From Rhodopseudomonas_A palustris_F (GTDB lineage: Bacteria; Pseudomonadota; Alphaproteobacteria; Rhizobiales; Xanthobacteraceae): a stretch of 64,000 nt of DNA. The stretch is from NCBI RefSeq assembly GCF_000013745.1, contig NC_007925.1:1860001-1924000 (forward strand). Direction: 5' to 3'. The notes below the pieces were generated by a model that was given only the letters and a program-made list of their open reading frames with translations, was not told where the DNA came from and did not search any database. Every line of letters begins with the position of its first letter. Within the stretch, counting starts at the first letter, position 1. Both the position numbers and the translations under genes were made by a program. Shown piece by piece: positions 18,940 through 26,842 of this stretch.

Positions 18940-20112
18940 ATGCCCGTGATCAACCGCGTCGCCGATCTGCAGCCTGACATCGTGGCCTGGCGCCGGGATC
19001 TTCATGCGCATCCGGAACTGATGTACGAGGTGCATCGCACCGCGGCCTTCGTGGCGGACCGGCTGCGCGAATTCGGCTGTGACGAGGTCGTCACCGGCAT
19101 CGGCCGCACCGGCGTGGTCGGCGTGATCAAGGGCCGCAAGCCGGCTGACGGCAGCGAGGTTCGCACCATCGCGCTGCGCGCCGACATGGACGCTCTGCCG
19201 ATCACCGAAGCCAACGATCTGCCCTACGCCTCGCAGACGCCCGGGCTGATGCACGCCTGCGGCCATGACGGCCACACCGCGATGTTGCTCGGCGCCGCGC
19301 GCTATCTCGCCGAGACCCGCAATTTTGCCGGCGACGCCGTGGTGATTTTCCAGCCGGCCGAGGAGGGCGGCGCCGGCGCCGCGGCGATGATCGCGGACGG
19401 GTTGATGGAGCGCTTCGCGATCGACCAGGTCTACGGTATGCACAACGGCCCCGGCCTGCCGGTCGGCTGCTTCGCGCTGCGGCAGGGACCGATCATGGCT
19501 TCGACGGATTCCATCGACATCAAGATCAATGGCGTCGGCGGCCACGCCGCGCGGCCGCACAAATGCGTCGATTCGGTGCTGGTCGGCGCGCAGCTGGTCA
19601 CCGCGCTGCAATCGATCGTGTCGCGTAGCGTCGATCCGCTGGAGTCCGCGGTGCTGTCGATCTGCGAGTTCCACGCCGGCAATGCCCGCAACGTGATTCC
19701 GGCGTCCGCGGAGCTGAAGGGCACCGTGCGTACGCTCACTGCGGACGTCCGCGACCTCGCCGAACAGCGGGTGCGCGAGGTGGTGGCTGGCGTCGCCACG
19801 ATGACCGGCGCCACCATCGATTTGGTCTATGATCGCGGCTACCCAGTGCTGGTCAACCACGCGGCGCAGACCGAAGCGGCCAGCCGCGTCGCCCGCGCCA
19901 TCGCTGGCGACGGCAACGTCCACGACATGCCGCCGCTGATGGGCGCCGAGGATTTTGCCTATATGCTGGAAGCCCGCCCGGGCGCCTTCATCTTCGTCGG
20001 CAATGGCGACAGCGCCGGGCTGCATCACCCGGCCTACAATTTCAATGACGACGCCATCGTCTATGGAACATCCTATTGGATCAAGCTGGTCGAGACCACG
20101 CTGGCGGCCTGA
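18940..20112 (+). CDS. M20 family amidohydrolase (hippurate hydrolase-like)
   Basis: Zinc aminoacylase/amidohydrolase of 390 residues. The start MPVINRVADL has GGAAAG nearby. Metal and catalytic motifs are visible: LRADMDALP, MHACGHDGHTA (the Cys-Gly-His-Asp signature), FQPAEEGGAGA and the late MGAEDFAYM. The central VGGHAARPH segment belongs to the dimerisation domain. It is probably cytoplasmic. The substrate is likely an N-acyl amino acid or hippurate-like amide, but the sequence does not settle which. It is a single gene between the palindromic repeat and the ferritin-like gene. Confidence 0.9.
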   Translation: MPVINRVADLQPDIVAWRRDLHAHPELMYEVHRTAAFVADRLREFGCDEVVTGIGRTGVVGVIKGRKPADGSEVRTIALRADMDALPITEANDLPYASQTPGLMHACGHDGHTAMLLGAARYLAETRNFAGDAVVIFQPAEEGGAGAAAMIADGLMERFAIDQVYGMHNGPGLPVGCFALRQGPIMASTDSIDIKINGVGGHAARPHKCVDSVLVGAQLVTALQSIVSRSVDPLESAVLSICEFHAGNARNVIPASAELKGTVRTLTADVRDLAEQRVREVVAGVATMTGATIDLVYDRGYPVLVNHAAQTEAASRVARAIAGDGNVHDMPPLMGAEDFAYMLEARPGAFIFVGNGDSAGLHHPAYNFNDDAIVYGTSYWIKLVETTLAA

Positions 20113-20162
20113 GCTGCCGGATGAGTCGGTTGGCAGACAGATAATCGGTGGGCCAAGTAACA

Positions 20163-20187
20163 GGAACGATGATCTTCACTTTGCGTT
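20163..20187 (+). promoter_or_regulatory. EcfG-type general stress promoter
   Basis: GGAAC, 16 bases, then CGTT: the consensus for the alphaproteobacterial general stress sigma factor EcfG (GGAAC-N16/17-CGTT). It lies 43 bases before the start of the ferritin-like YciE gene, at a normal promoter distance. Confidence 0.75.
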
Positions 20188-20230
20188 GAGGCACGGGACT
20201 ACCCCGCCTCATCGCACAATGGAGTTCAAC

Positions 20231-20728
20231 ATGCCGACCAAGGACAAGGGCCTCAACGATCTGTTCCTCGATACCCTGAAGGACATCTACTTCGCCGAGA
20301 AGCAGATCCTGAAGGCGTTGCCGAAAATGGCCAAGGCCGCGACCTCCGACAAGCTGCGCGCCGCGTTCGAAAAGCACCACGGCGAAACCGAAGGCCAGAT
20401 CGAGCGCCTCGAGCAGATCTTCGAACTGCTGGACAAGCCGGCGCGCGGCAAGACCTGCGACGCAATCATGGGCATCCTCGACGAGGGCAAGGAGATCATG
20501 GACGAGTACAAGGGCACTGAAGCGCTCGACGCCGGCATGCTCGCCGCCGCCCAGGCCGTGGAACACTACGAGATCTCGCGCTACGGCACTTTGAAGCAGT
20601 GGGCCACCCAGCTCGGGCTGAAGGACGCCGCCCGTCTGCTCGACCAGACCCTGCAGGAAGAAAAGAAGACCGACCAGTCGCTGACCACGCTGGCTGATTC
20701 CGCGATCAATCTGGCGGCCGCAGCGTAA
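20231..20728 (+). CDS. Ferritin-like domain protein, YciE/DUF892 family
   Basis: 165 residues, almost entirely helical, starting with the family signature LNDLFLDTLKDIYFAEKQIL and continuing with four helices carrying the Glu/His pattern of ferritin-like folds (HHGETEGQIERLEQIF, AAQAVEHYEISRYG). The start at 20231 has a GGAG ribosome site 7 nt upstream; an ATG at 20219 overlaps that site and is less likely. Members are stress-associated in many bacteria, and the EcfG-type promoter upstream agrees. Metal binding and function are inferred from the family only. Confidence 0.92.
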   Translation: MPTKDKGLNDLFLDTLKDIYFAEKQILKALPKMAKAATSDKLRAAFEKHHGETEGQIERLEQIFELLDKPARGKTCDAIMGILDEGKEIMDEYKGTEALDAGMLAAAQAVEHYEISRYGTLKQWATQLGLKDAARLLDQTLQEEKKTDQSLTTLADSAINLAAAA

Positions 20729-20776
20729 GCGAAGCGCTTCTCTGAGGCGCAGTCATCATGCGTCGTTGAAAGGAAG

Positions 20777-20805
20777 AGCGCGCTCCTCTTTGCGGGGGGC
20801 GCGCT
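20777..20805 (+). terminator. Intrinsic terminator after the ferritin-like gene
   Basis: Stem AGCGCGCTCC paired with GGGGCGCGCT, followed by TTCTTTGTTT. It begins about 50 bases after the stop codon. Confidence 0.75.
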
Positions 20806-20870
20806 TTCTTTGTTTGACCAGTGCAACCAACGTTGCGACCACGTTCCACATAGCCAACTCTCTCAAGAAG

Positions 20871-21005
20871 CGTGCCCCGGACGCAGCGCACTGCGCCGCA
20901 CTTGCGGCGTGGTGCGCTGCAGAGCCGGGGCCATTACAGAACGCGGCATTCGTAACGGTCCCGGCTCTCTCGCAGCGCAAGCGCGCTGCGCTGCGTCCGG
21001 GACAC
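20871..21005 (+). repeat. Dispersed palindromic repeat, family member 1
   Basis: Begins CGTGCCCCGGACGCAG and ends CTGCGTCCGGGACAC, with internal GTGCGCTGCAGAGCCGGGGCCATTAC-like sequence (broken here only for description). Two further members occur at 56034-56168 (inverted) and 57987-58122 (same orientation). Confidence 0.8.
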
Positions 21006-21104
21006 AATGCTTCTCCATTGCATTGATTTCGTTGCCGAAAAAACTTCTTCGCGGCGCTGCGTACGATCCCGATTGACTCCTCGGCCGGGGTTAGCTTTAT
21101 ATTA

Positions 21105-21119
21105 GAACATATCATGAAC
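21105..21119. promoter_or_regulatory. LexA operator (GAAC-N7-GAAC)
   Basis: GAAC ATATCAT GAAC is a perfect match to the alphaproteobacterial SOS box direct repeat. It lies 59 bases before the imuA start and should place the imuA-imuB-dnaE2 operon under LexA control. Confidence 0.88.
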
Positions 21120-21177
21120 AAATGAGCCAGGCGCAGGTTCATCCAAAACCTGGCAACGGCAACAAAGGAGCGAGCGC

Positions 21178-21981
21178 ATGACCAGCGCGCGCCTGAGCAC
21201 GCTTGCGCATTTGCGCGGCGACATCGAACGGATCGAGAGCCAGAGCGAGGCGCGGGCGTTGCCGCGCGCGGCGCTCGGCCATGCCGAGGCCGACGCCGCG
21301 CTGCAGGGCGGGCTGGCGCTCGGCGCGCTGCACGAGGTGTTCGCACATGAAGGCCGCCACGTGGCCGCGGCCACCGGCTTCATCGCCGGCTTAGCAAGCC
21401 GGGTCAGCCCGCGGCGGCCGCTGTTATGGGTGCGGCAGGATTTCGCCGAGCTGGAATCCGGCGCGCTGTCGCTGCGAGGCTTGAGCGAATTCGGGCTCGA
21501 CCCGCGGCTCGTCGTCACCGTGCGCGCCGCCGATCTCGACAGCGCGCTACGCAGCGCCGCCGATGCCTTGGCCTGCGACGCGCTGGGCTGCGTGGTGCTG
21601 GAAATCTGGGGCGAGGCCAAGCCGCTCGATCTGGTCGCCAGCCGCAAGCTGACGCTGGCGGCGCGCGGCTCCGGCGTCACTGCGCTCATGCTGCGGGTGG
21701 CGGCGACGCCGACCGCCTCGACCGCGGAGACCCGCTGGATCGTCCGCGCGGCGCATTCGCCGCCGGCCCCGCGCTGGCAAGCCTCCACTCAACCGTGGGG
21801 CGCGCCGCTGCTCGACACCGAACTTGTCCGCAACCGTCACGGCCCGAACGGCCGTTGGATCATGGAATGGAAATGTGATGCGTGCGTTTTCCATGACGCG
21901 GCGGATCCTCAGCCTGTGGCTGCCGCGATTGCCGACCGACCGCCTGCGCCGAAAGCCGTCGCGCAGCGCCGCGCCGGCTGA
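21178..21981 (+). CDS. imuA: Mutasome accessory protein ImuA
   Basis: RecA/SulA-like fold protein of 267 residues that works with ImuB and DnaE2 in damage-induced mutagenesis. Recognisable parts are the N-terminal helix, GGLALGALHEVFA (the family segment just ahead of where RecA has its Walker A), and the LLWVRQDFAELESGALSLRGLSEFGLDP region. No intact Walker A is present, as expected for ImuA. The ATG is preceded by AGGAG. Its 3' end overlaps imuB by about 100 bases in another frame, a strong sign of coupled expression. Confidence 0.9.
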   Translation: MTSARLSTLAHLRGDIERIESQSEARALPRAALGHAEADAALQGGLALGALHEVFAHEGRHVAAATGFIAGLASRVSPRRPLLWVRQDFAELESGALSLRGLSEFGLDPRLVVTVRAADLDSALRSAADALACDALGCVVLEIWGEAKPLDLVASRKLTLAARGSGVTALMLRVAATPTASTAETRWIVRAAHSPPAPRWQASTQPWGAPLLDTELVRNRHGPNGRWIMEWKCDACVFHDAADPQPVAAAIADRPPAPKAVAQRRAG

Positions 21982-23479
21982 CGCTGCGCCGGCCGGCGTC
22001 CCTTGGGTGGTGGTCGCAAGGCTTGCCAACGCGCTGCAGATTGCGGCGCTGGATGACGCCGCCGCCAAGGCTGGGCTCGACATCGGGCTGCCGCTGGCCA
22101 ATGCGCGGGCGATCTGTCCCGACCTCATGGTGTTCGACGCCGATCCCGCAGCCGACGCCCATGCGCTGGAGAGCATCGCCGCGTGGTGCGACCGCTTCAC
22201 GCCGCTGGTGGCGCTGGATGCTCCCGACGGGCTGCTGCTCGATATCACCGGCTGCGCGCATCTGTTCGGCGGCGAGGCTTTGATGCTTCAGAGCGTCAGC
22301 CGCGCGCTGACCGTGCAGGGCTTTGCGGTGAGTGCTGCGATCGCCGGCACCGCGGTCGCCGCACGCACGCTCAGTCGCTATCAGCATGGCTGCATCGTGA
22401 GCGTCGGCGGCGAAGCCGACGCCGTCAGCGCGCTGCCGGTGGCGGCACTTGGTGCCGATCCCGCGATCAGCCATGGCTTGCGCCGCGCCGGGCTGAAAAC
22501 CATCGGCGAGGTGGCGACGCGGGCGCGGCCGGAGATCACCGCGCGGTTCGGCGCCGCCTTCACCAGCCTGCTGGAGCAGGCGCAGGGATTGCGCGACGCG
22601 CCGATCAGCCCGCGCCAGCCGCTGCCGGACTACATCGTGGAGAAACGCTTCGCCGAGCCGGTGGCGACCGACACGGTGATCGCGACGACGCTGTCGGCGC
22701 TGGCGTCGACGCTGGTCGAAGCGATGACCCGCCACGGCAAGGGCGCGCGGCAACTCAAGGCCAGCTTCTTTCGCAGCGACGGCGCGGTGCGCGCGGTCGA
22801 CGTGCAGACCGGCCAGCCGGTCACCAAGGCCGTGGTGATCGATCGGCTGTTTCGCGAACGGCTCGACGCCATCGCCGATCCGCTCGATCCCGGCTTCGGC
22901 TTCGATCTGATCCGGCTCTCCGCAAGCCAGACCGAGATCGTGGTGCAGCAGCAGCGCGACCTCGACGCGAACGTTCACGACAATGATGAGTTGTCGGCGC
23001 TGATCGACCGCATCGCCGCGCGGATCGGCGGCCGCCGCGTCGTGGTGCATCTGCCGCGCGACAGCCACATTCCGGAAGACGCCGCGTGGGCTTCGAGCGC
23101 GCAGCAGCATCTCGTCGAAGCCGCGCAGGCGGCATGGCCGGCGCGGATCGCCGGCGAGCCGCCGCTGCGGCCGCTGCGGCTGTTCGCGCATCCGGAGCCG
23201 ATCAAGGTGATCGCCGAAGTGCCGGACGGCCCGCCGGCGCGGTTTCGCTGGCGCCGCGTTAGCCACGCGGTGGTCCGCGTCGAAGGCCCGGAGCGGGTGG
23301 CGATGGAATGGTGGCGGTCTGACGCAGCACTACTGACGCGGGACTACTTTCGCGTCGAGGACGAAACGGGCCTGCGGTTCTGGCTGTATCGCGACGGCTT
23401 GTATGAGCGCGAACTCAGCGCAGACGAGGAGGGCGAGTCGGCGCGGCCAAACTGGTTCATGCATGGGCTGTTCGCATGA
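21878..23479 (+). CDS. imuB: Inactive Y-family polymerase-like protein ImuB
   Basis: Y-family DNA polymerase fold without catalytic acidic residues, acting as the adaptor that brings DnaE2 to the beta clamp. 533 residues from the ATG at 21878; an ATG at 21893 (MTRRILSLWLPRL) is an alternative, and the open frame starts at 21824. The palm segment reads LLLDITGCAHLFGGE, where active enzymes have an acidic pair. HhH-like LRRAGLKTIGEVA follows. A likely clamp-binding motif, RPLRLF, lies near residue 430. The stop overlaps the dnaE2 ATG (ATGA). Confidence 0.92.
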   Translation: MRAFSMTRRILSLWLPRLPTDRLRRKPSRSAAPADAAPAGVPWVVVARLANALQIAALDDAAAKAGLDIGLPLANARAICPDLMVFDADPAADAHALESIAAWCDRFTPLVALDAPDGLLLDITGCAHLFGGEALMLQSVSRALTVQGFAVSAAIAGTAVAARTLSRYQHGCIVSVGGEADAVSALPVAALGADPAISHGLRRAGLKTIGEVATRARPEITARFGAAFTSLLEQAQGLRDAPISPRQPLPDYIVEKRFAEPVATDTVIATTLSALASTLVEAMTRHGKGARQLKASFFRSDGAVRAVDVQTGQPVTKAVVIDRLFRERLDAIADPLDPGFGFDLIRLSASQTEIVVQQQRDLDANVHDNDELSALIDRIAARIGGRRVVVHLPRDSHIPEDAAWASSAQQHLVEAAQAAWPARIAGEPPLRPLRLFAHPEPIKVIAEVPDGPPARFRWRRVSHAVVRVEGPERVAMEWWRSDAALLTRDYFRVEDETGLRFWLYRDGLYERELSADEEGESARPNWFMHGLFA

Positions 23480-26400
23480 CGCCCGTCTATGCCGAGATCG
23501 GCATCACCACGAATTTCTCCTTTCTGCGCGGCGGCTCGCATCCGCAGGACTACGTGCAGCAGGCCTCTGAATTGCGGTTGCCGGTGATCGGGATCGCCGA
23601 TCACAACACGCTCGCCGGCGTGGTGCGGGCCTATAGCGAATTGCGCAACGAGCGCCTCGCGCACAAGCCGCGGCTGTTGATCGGCGCGCGGCTGGTGTTC
23701 ATCGACGGCACGCCGGACATTTTGGTCTATCCGCGCGACCGCGCCGCTTACGGCCGGCTGTGCCAGCTGTTGACCCGCGGCAAGCGCGCCGCCGACAAGG
23801 GTGAATGCCATCTAGGTCTCGACGATCTCGCGGAGTTCGCCGAAGGCCAACTGCTGGTGCTGGCGCTGCCGCATCGCTTCGAGGACGCCGAAGCCGGCCG
23901 GCTGCTGGCGCGGCTGCAGGGCTTTGCCGCCGACGGCGTCTGGCTGGCGGCGAGCCTGCTGTATCGCGGCGACGACCGCAGGCGCCTGCAGCGGCTGCAG
24001 CAGCTCGCGGCGCAAGCAAGGCTGCCGCTGCTGGCCACCAACGAGGTGCTGTATCATCACCCGGCGCGACGGCCGTTGCAGGACGTGCTGAGCTGCGTGC
24101 GCGAGAAGCTCACGCTGGAGAGCATCGGCACAAGGCTCGAGGCCAATGCCGAGCGGCATCTCAAGCCGGCGCAGGAGATGGCGCGGCTGTTTCGCGATTG
24201 CCCGCAGGCGATCGCCGAGACCATGCGGTTCGCCGCGCGCATTCAGTTCTCGCTCGATCAGTTGCAATATCAATATCCCAACGAGCCGGTGCCGGCCGGC
24301 AAGACCGCGCAGCGGCATCTGGAGGATCTGACCTGGGCCGGCGCCCACAAATATTTCCCGCGGGGCATCTCGCCGCATCTCAAGAAGACGCTGCGCAAGG
24401 AATTGCGGCTGATCCGCAAATTGCGCTACGCGCATTATTTCCTCACCGTGCACGACATCGTCTGCTACGCGCGCTCGCAGAACATCCTGTGCCAGGGTCG
24501 CGGATCGGCGGCGAATTCCGCGGTGTGCTACGTGCTCGGCATCACCGCGGTCAATCCGATCGAGATCGATCTGCTGTTCGAACGCTTCATCTCCAAGGAG
24601 CGGCTGGAGCCCCCGGACATCGACGTCGATTTCGAACATTCGCGGCGCGAGGAGGTGATGCAATACATCTATCGGCGCTACGGCCGCGACCGCGCCGCGA
24701 TCATCGCCACGGTGATCCACTATCGCCCGCGCTCGGCGATCCGCGACGTCGGCAAGGTGTTGGGGCTGACCGAGGACGTCACCTCGGCCTTGGCCGATAC
24801 GGTGTGGGGCAGTTGGGGGCGTGGCCTCAACGAGATGCAGGTGACGCAGGCCGGGCTCGATCCGCGCAATCCCTTGATCGCCCGCGCCATCGATCTCGCC
24901 AGCGAGTTGATCGGCTTTCCGCGGCATCTGTCGCAGCATGTCGGCGGCTATGTGCTGACGGAGGACCGGCTCGACAGCTACGTGCCGATCGGCAACGCCG
25001 CGATGGACGACCGCACCTTCGTCGAATGGGACAAGAACGACGTCGACACCTTGAAGATGATGAAGGTCGATGTGCTGGCGCTCGGCATGTTGACCTGCAT
25101 CCGCAAATGCTTCGACCTGATCGATGCGCACAAGGGCGAACGCTGGGCGCTCGCCACCGTTCCGCGCGAAGTGCCGGCGGTCTACGACATGCTGTGCCGT
25201 AGTGAATCGCTCGGCGTGTTTCAGGTCGAGAGCCGCGCCCAGATGAACATGCTGCCGCGGCTCAAGCCCCGCCAATTCTACGACCTCGTCATCGAGGTCG
25301 CGATCGTGCGGCCCGGCCCGATCCAGGGCGACATGGTGCATCCCTATCTGCGCCGGCGCAACGCCGAGGAGCCGGTGTACTATCCGTCGCCGTCGCCACA
25401 GCACGGCGACAAGGACGAACTTCGCAAGGTACTGCACAAGACGCTCGGCGTGCCGCTGTTCCAGGAGCAGGCGATGCGGATCGCGATCGAGGCGGCGAAA
25501 TTTTCTCCGGAAGAAGCCAATGGACTACGCCGGGCGATGGCGACGTTCCGCAACGTCGGCACCATCGGCAAGTTCGAATCCAAGATGGTCAACAACATGA
25601 TTTCGCGCGGCTATGATCCGGTGTTCGCGAAAAACTGCTTCGACCAAATCAAGGGATTTGGTAGTTACGGCTTTCCGGAAAGCCACGCCGCGAGCTTCGC
25701 ACAATTGGTCTATGTGTCGTCCTGGCTGAAGCACTTTCATCCCGACGCGTTCTGCTGCGGCTTGTTGAATTCGCAGCCGATGGGATTTTATGCGCCGGCG
25801 CAGATCGTGCGCGACGCGCGGACAAACGGCGTCGAGGTGCGCGCGGTCGATGTGTCGTTCAGCTTCGGACAGAATACGCTGGAGGAACGCTGCGGGCGCT
25901 ATCACGCGCTGCGGCTCGGCTTCCGCCAGATCGACGGTTTTCGCTGCACCGATTCTGACGCCGCCCATCTGCGGCTACAAGTCGGCCGGCCGGAAGTGGA
26001 GGATTGGGCGGCGCGCATCGTCGAAACCCGGCGCCGGCAACGCTTCGTCTCGCTGGAACAGTTCGCGCGTGCGACCGCGTTGCCGAAGCGGGCGCTGCTG
26101 CTGCTCGCCGAAGCCGATGCGTTTCGCTCGATCGGGCTCGATCGTCGTGCGGCACTCTGGGCGGTGCGGCGACTACCCGACGACGTGGCGTTGCCGCTGT
26201 TCGAAATAAGCGCCGCGCGCGAGCAGCCGGATGAAGCGGCGAGGCCGTTGCCGCAGATGCCGCTCGCCGAGCACGTCGTCGCCGACTATCAGACCATCCG
26301 GTTGTCGCTGAAGGGCCACCCGATGGAATTTTTGCGCGCGATGTTCGATCGCGAGCGCGTGGTGACGTGTGCCGCGGTGTCGGCGCTGCGTCGCAACGGA

Positions 26401-26814
26401 CCGCGCAGCCGCTGCGCCGGCGTGGTGCTGGTGCGGCAGCGGCCGGGCAGCGCCAACGGCGTGGTGTTCATGACGCTGGAGGATGAGACCGGCATTGCCA
26501 ACGTCGTGGTGTGGCCGCAGGTGCTGGAGCAATTCCGCAAGGAAGTGATGGGCGCGCGGCTGCTGCTGGTGGAGGGAAAAATCCAGGCGAGCCCGGAGGG
26601 TGTCGTGCATCTGGTCGCGGAAAGGCTGATCGATCGCAGCTACGAGATGGCGCGGCTGTCGGACAATCTGCGCACCCGGCCGGCGCTTCCCGCAGGCGCG
26701 GCGCTGATCGAACCGCTCAACGACGATCGCCGCGACCACGCCGACAACCCCGCGCAAAAAATTCGCCACCCGCGCGACGTCCGCATCTTGCCGCCGTCGC
26801 GGGATTTTCGCTGA
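23476..26814 (+). CDS. dnaE2: Error-prone DNA polymerase DnaE2
   Basis: C-family polymerase of 1112 residues, the catalytic subunit of the ImuA-ImuB-DnaE2 translesion mutasome. The order is the PHP domain at the N-terminus (YAEIGITTNFSFLRG, IADHNTLAG), the polymerase palm with catalytic aspartates in PDIDVDF (D381, D383, D385), a fingers/clamp-binding region, and an OB-fold near residues 970-1060 (VFMTLEDETGIANVVVW). The length is typical. The four-base overlap with imuB and the upstream LexA box indicate SOS control. The gene is convergent with the GGDEF/EAL gene, with only 28 bases between the stops. Confidence 0.96.
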   Translation: MTPVYAEIGITTNFSFLRGGSHPQDYVQQASELRLPVIGIADHNTLAGVVRAYSELRNERLAHKPRLLIGARLVFIDGTPDILVYPRDRAAYGRLCQLLTRGKRAADKGECHLGLDDLAEFAEGQLLVLALPHRFEDAEAGRLLARLQGFAADGVWLAASLLYRGDDRRRLQRLQQLAAQARLPLLATNEVLYHHPARRPLQDVLSCVREKLTLESIGTRLEANAERHLKPAQEMARLFRDCPQAIAETMRFAARIQFSLDQLQYQYPNEPVPAGKTAQRHLEDLTWAGAHKYFPRGISPHLKKTLRKELRLIRKLRYAHYFLTVHDIVCYARSQNILCQGRGSAANSAVCYVLGITAVNPIEIDLLFERFISKERLEPPDIDVDFEHSRREEVMQYIYRRYGRDRAAIIATVIHYRPRSAIRDVGKVLGLTEDVTSALADTVWGSWGRGLNEMQVTQAGLDPRNPLIARAIDLASELIGFPRHLSQHVGGYVLTEDRLDSYVPIGNAAMDDRTFVEWDKNDVDTLKMMKVDVLALGMLTCIRKCFDLIDAHKGERWALATVPREVPAVYDMLCRSESLGVFQVESRAQMNMLPRLKPRQFYDLVIEVAIVRPGPIQGDMVHPYLRRRNAEEPVYYPSPSPQHGDKDELRKVLHKTLGVPLFQEQAMRIAIEAAKFSPEEANGLRRAMATFRNVGTIGKFESKMVNNMISRGYDPVFAKNCFDQIKGFGSYGFPESHAASFAQLVYVSSWLKHFHPDAFCCGLLNSQPMGFYAPAQIVRDARTNGVEVRAVDVSFSFGQNTLEERCGRYHALRLGFRQIDGFRCTDSDAAHLRLQVGRPEVEDWAARIVETRRRQRFVSLEQFARATALPKRALLLLAEADAFRSIGLDRRAALWAVRRLPDDVALPLFEISAAREQPDEAARPLPQMPLAEHVVADYQTIRLSLKGHPMEFLRAMFDRERVVTCAAVSALRRNGPRSRCAGVVLVRQRPGSANGVVFMTLEDETGIANVVVWPQVLEQFRKEVMGARLLLVEGKIQASPEGVVHLVAERLIDRSYEMARLSDNLRTRPALPAGAALIEPLNDDRRDHADNPAQKIRHPRDVRILPPSRDFR

Positions 26815-26842
26815 GAGAATTATGGCGTCGCGCCGCGCGACC

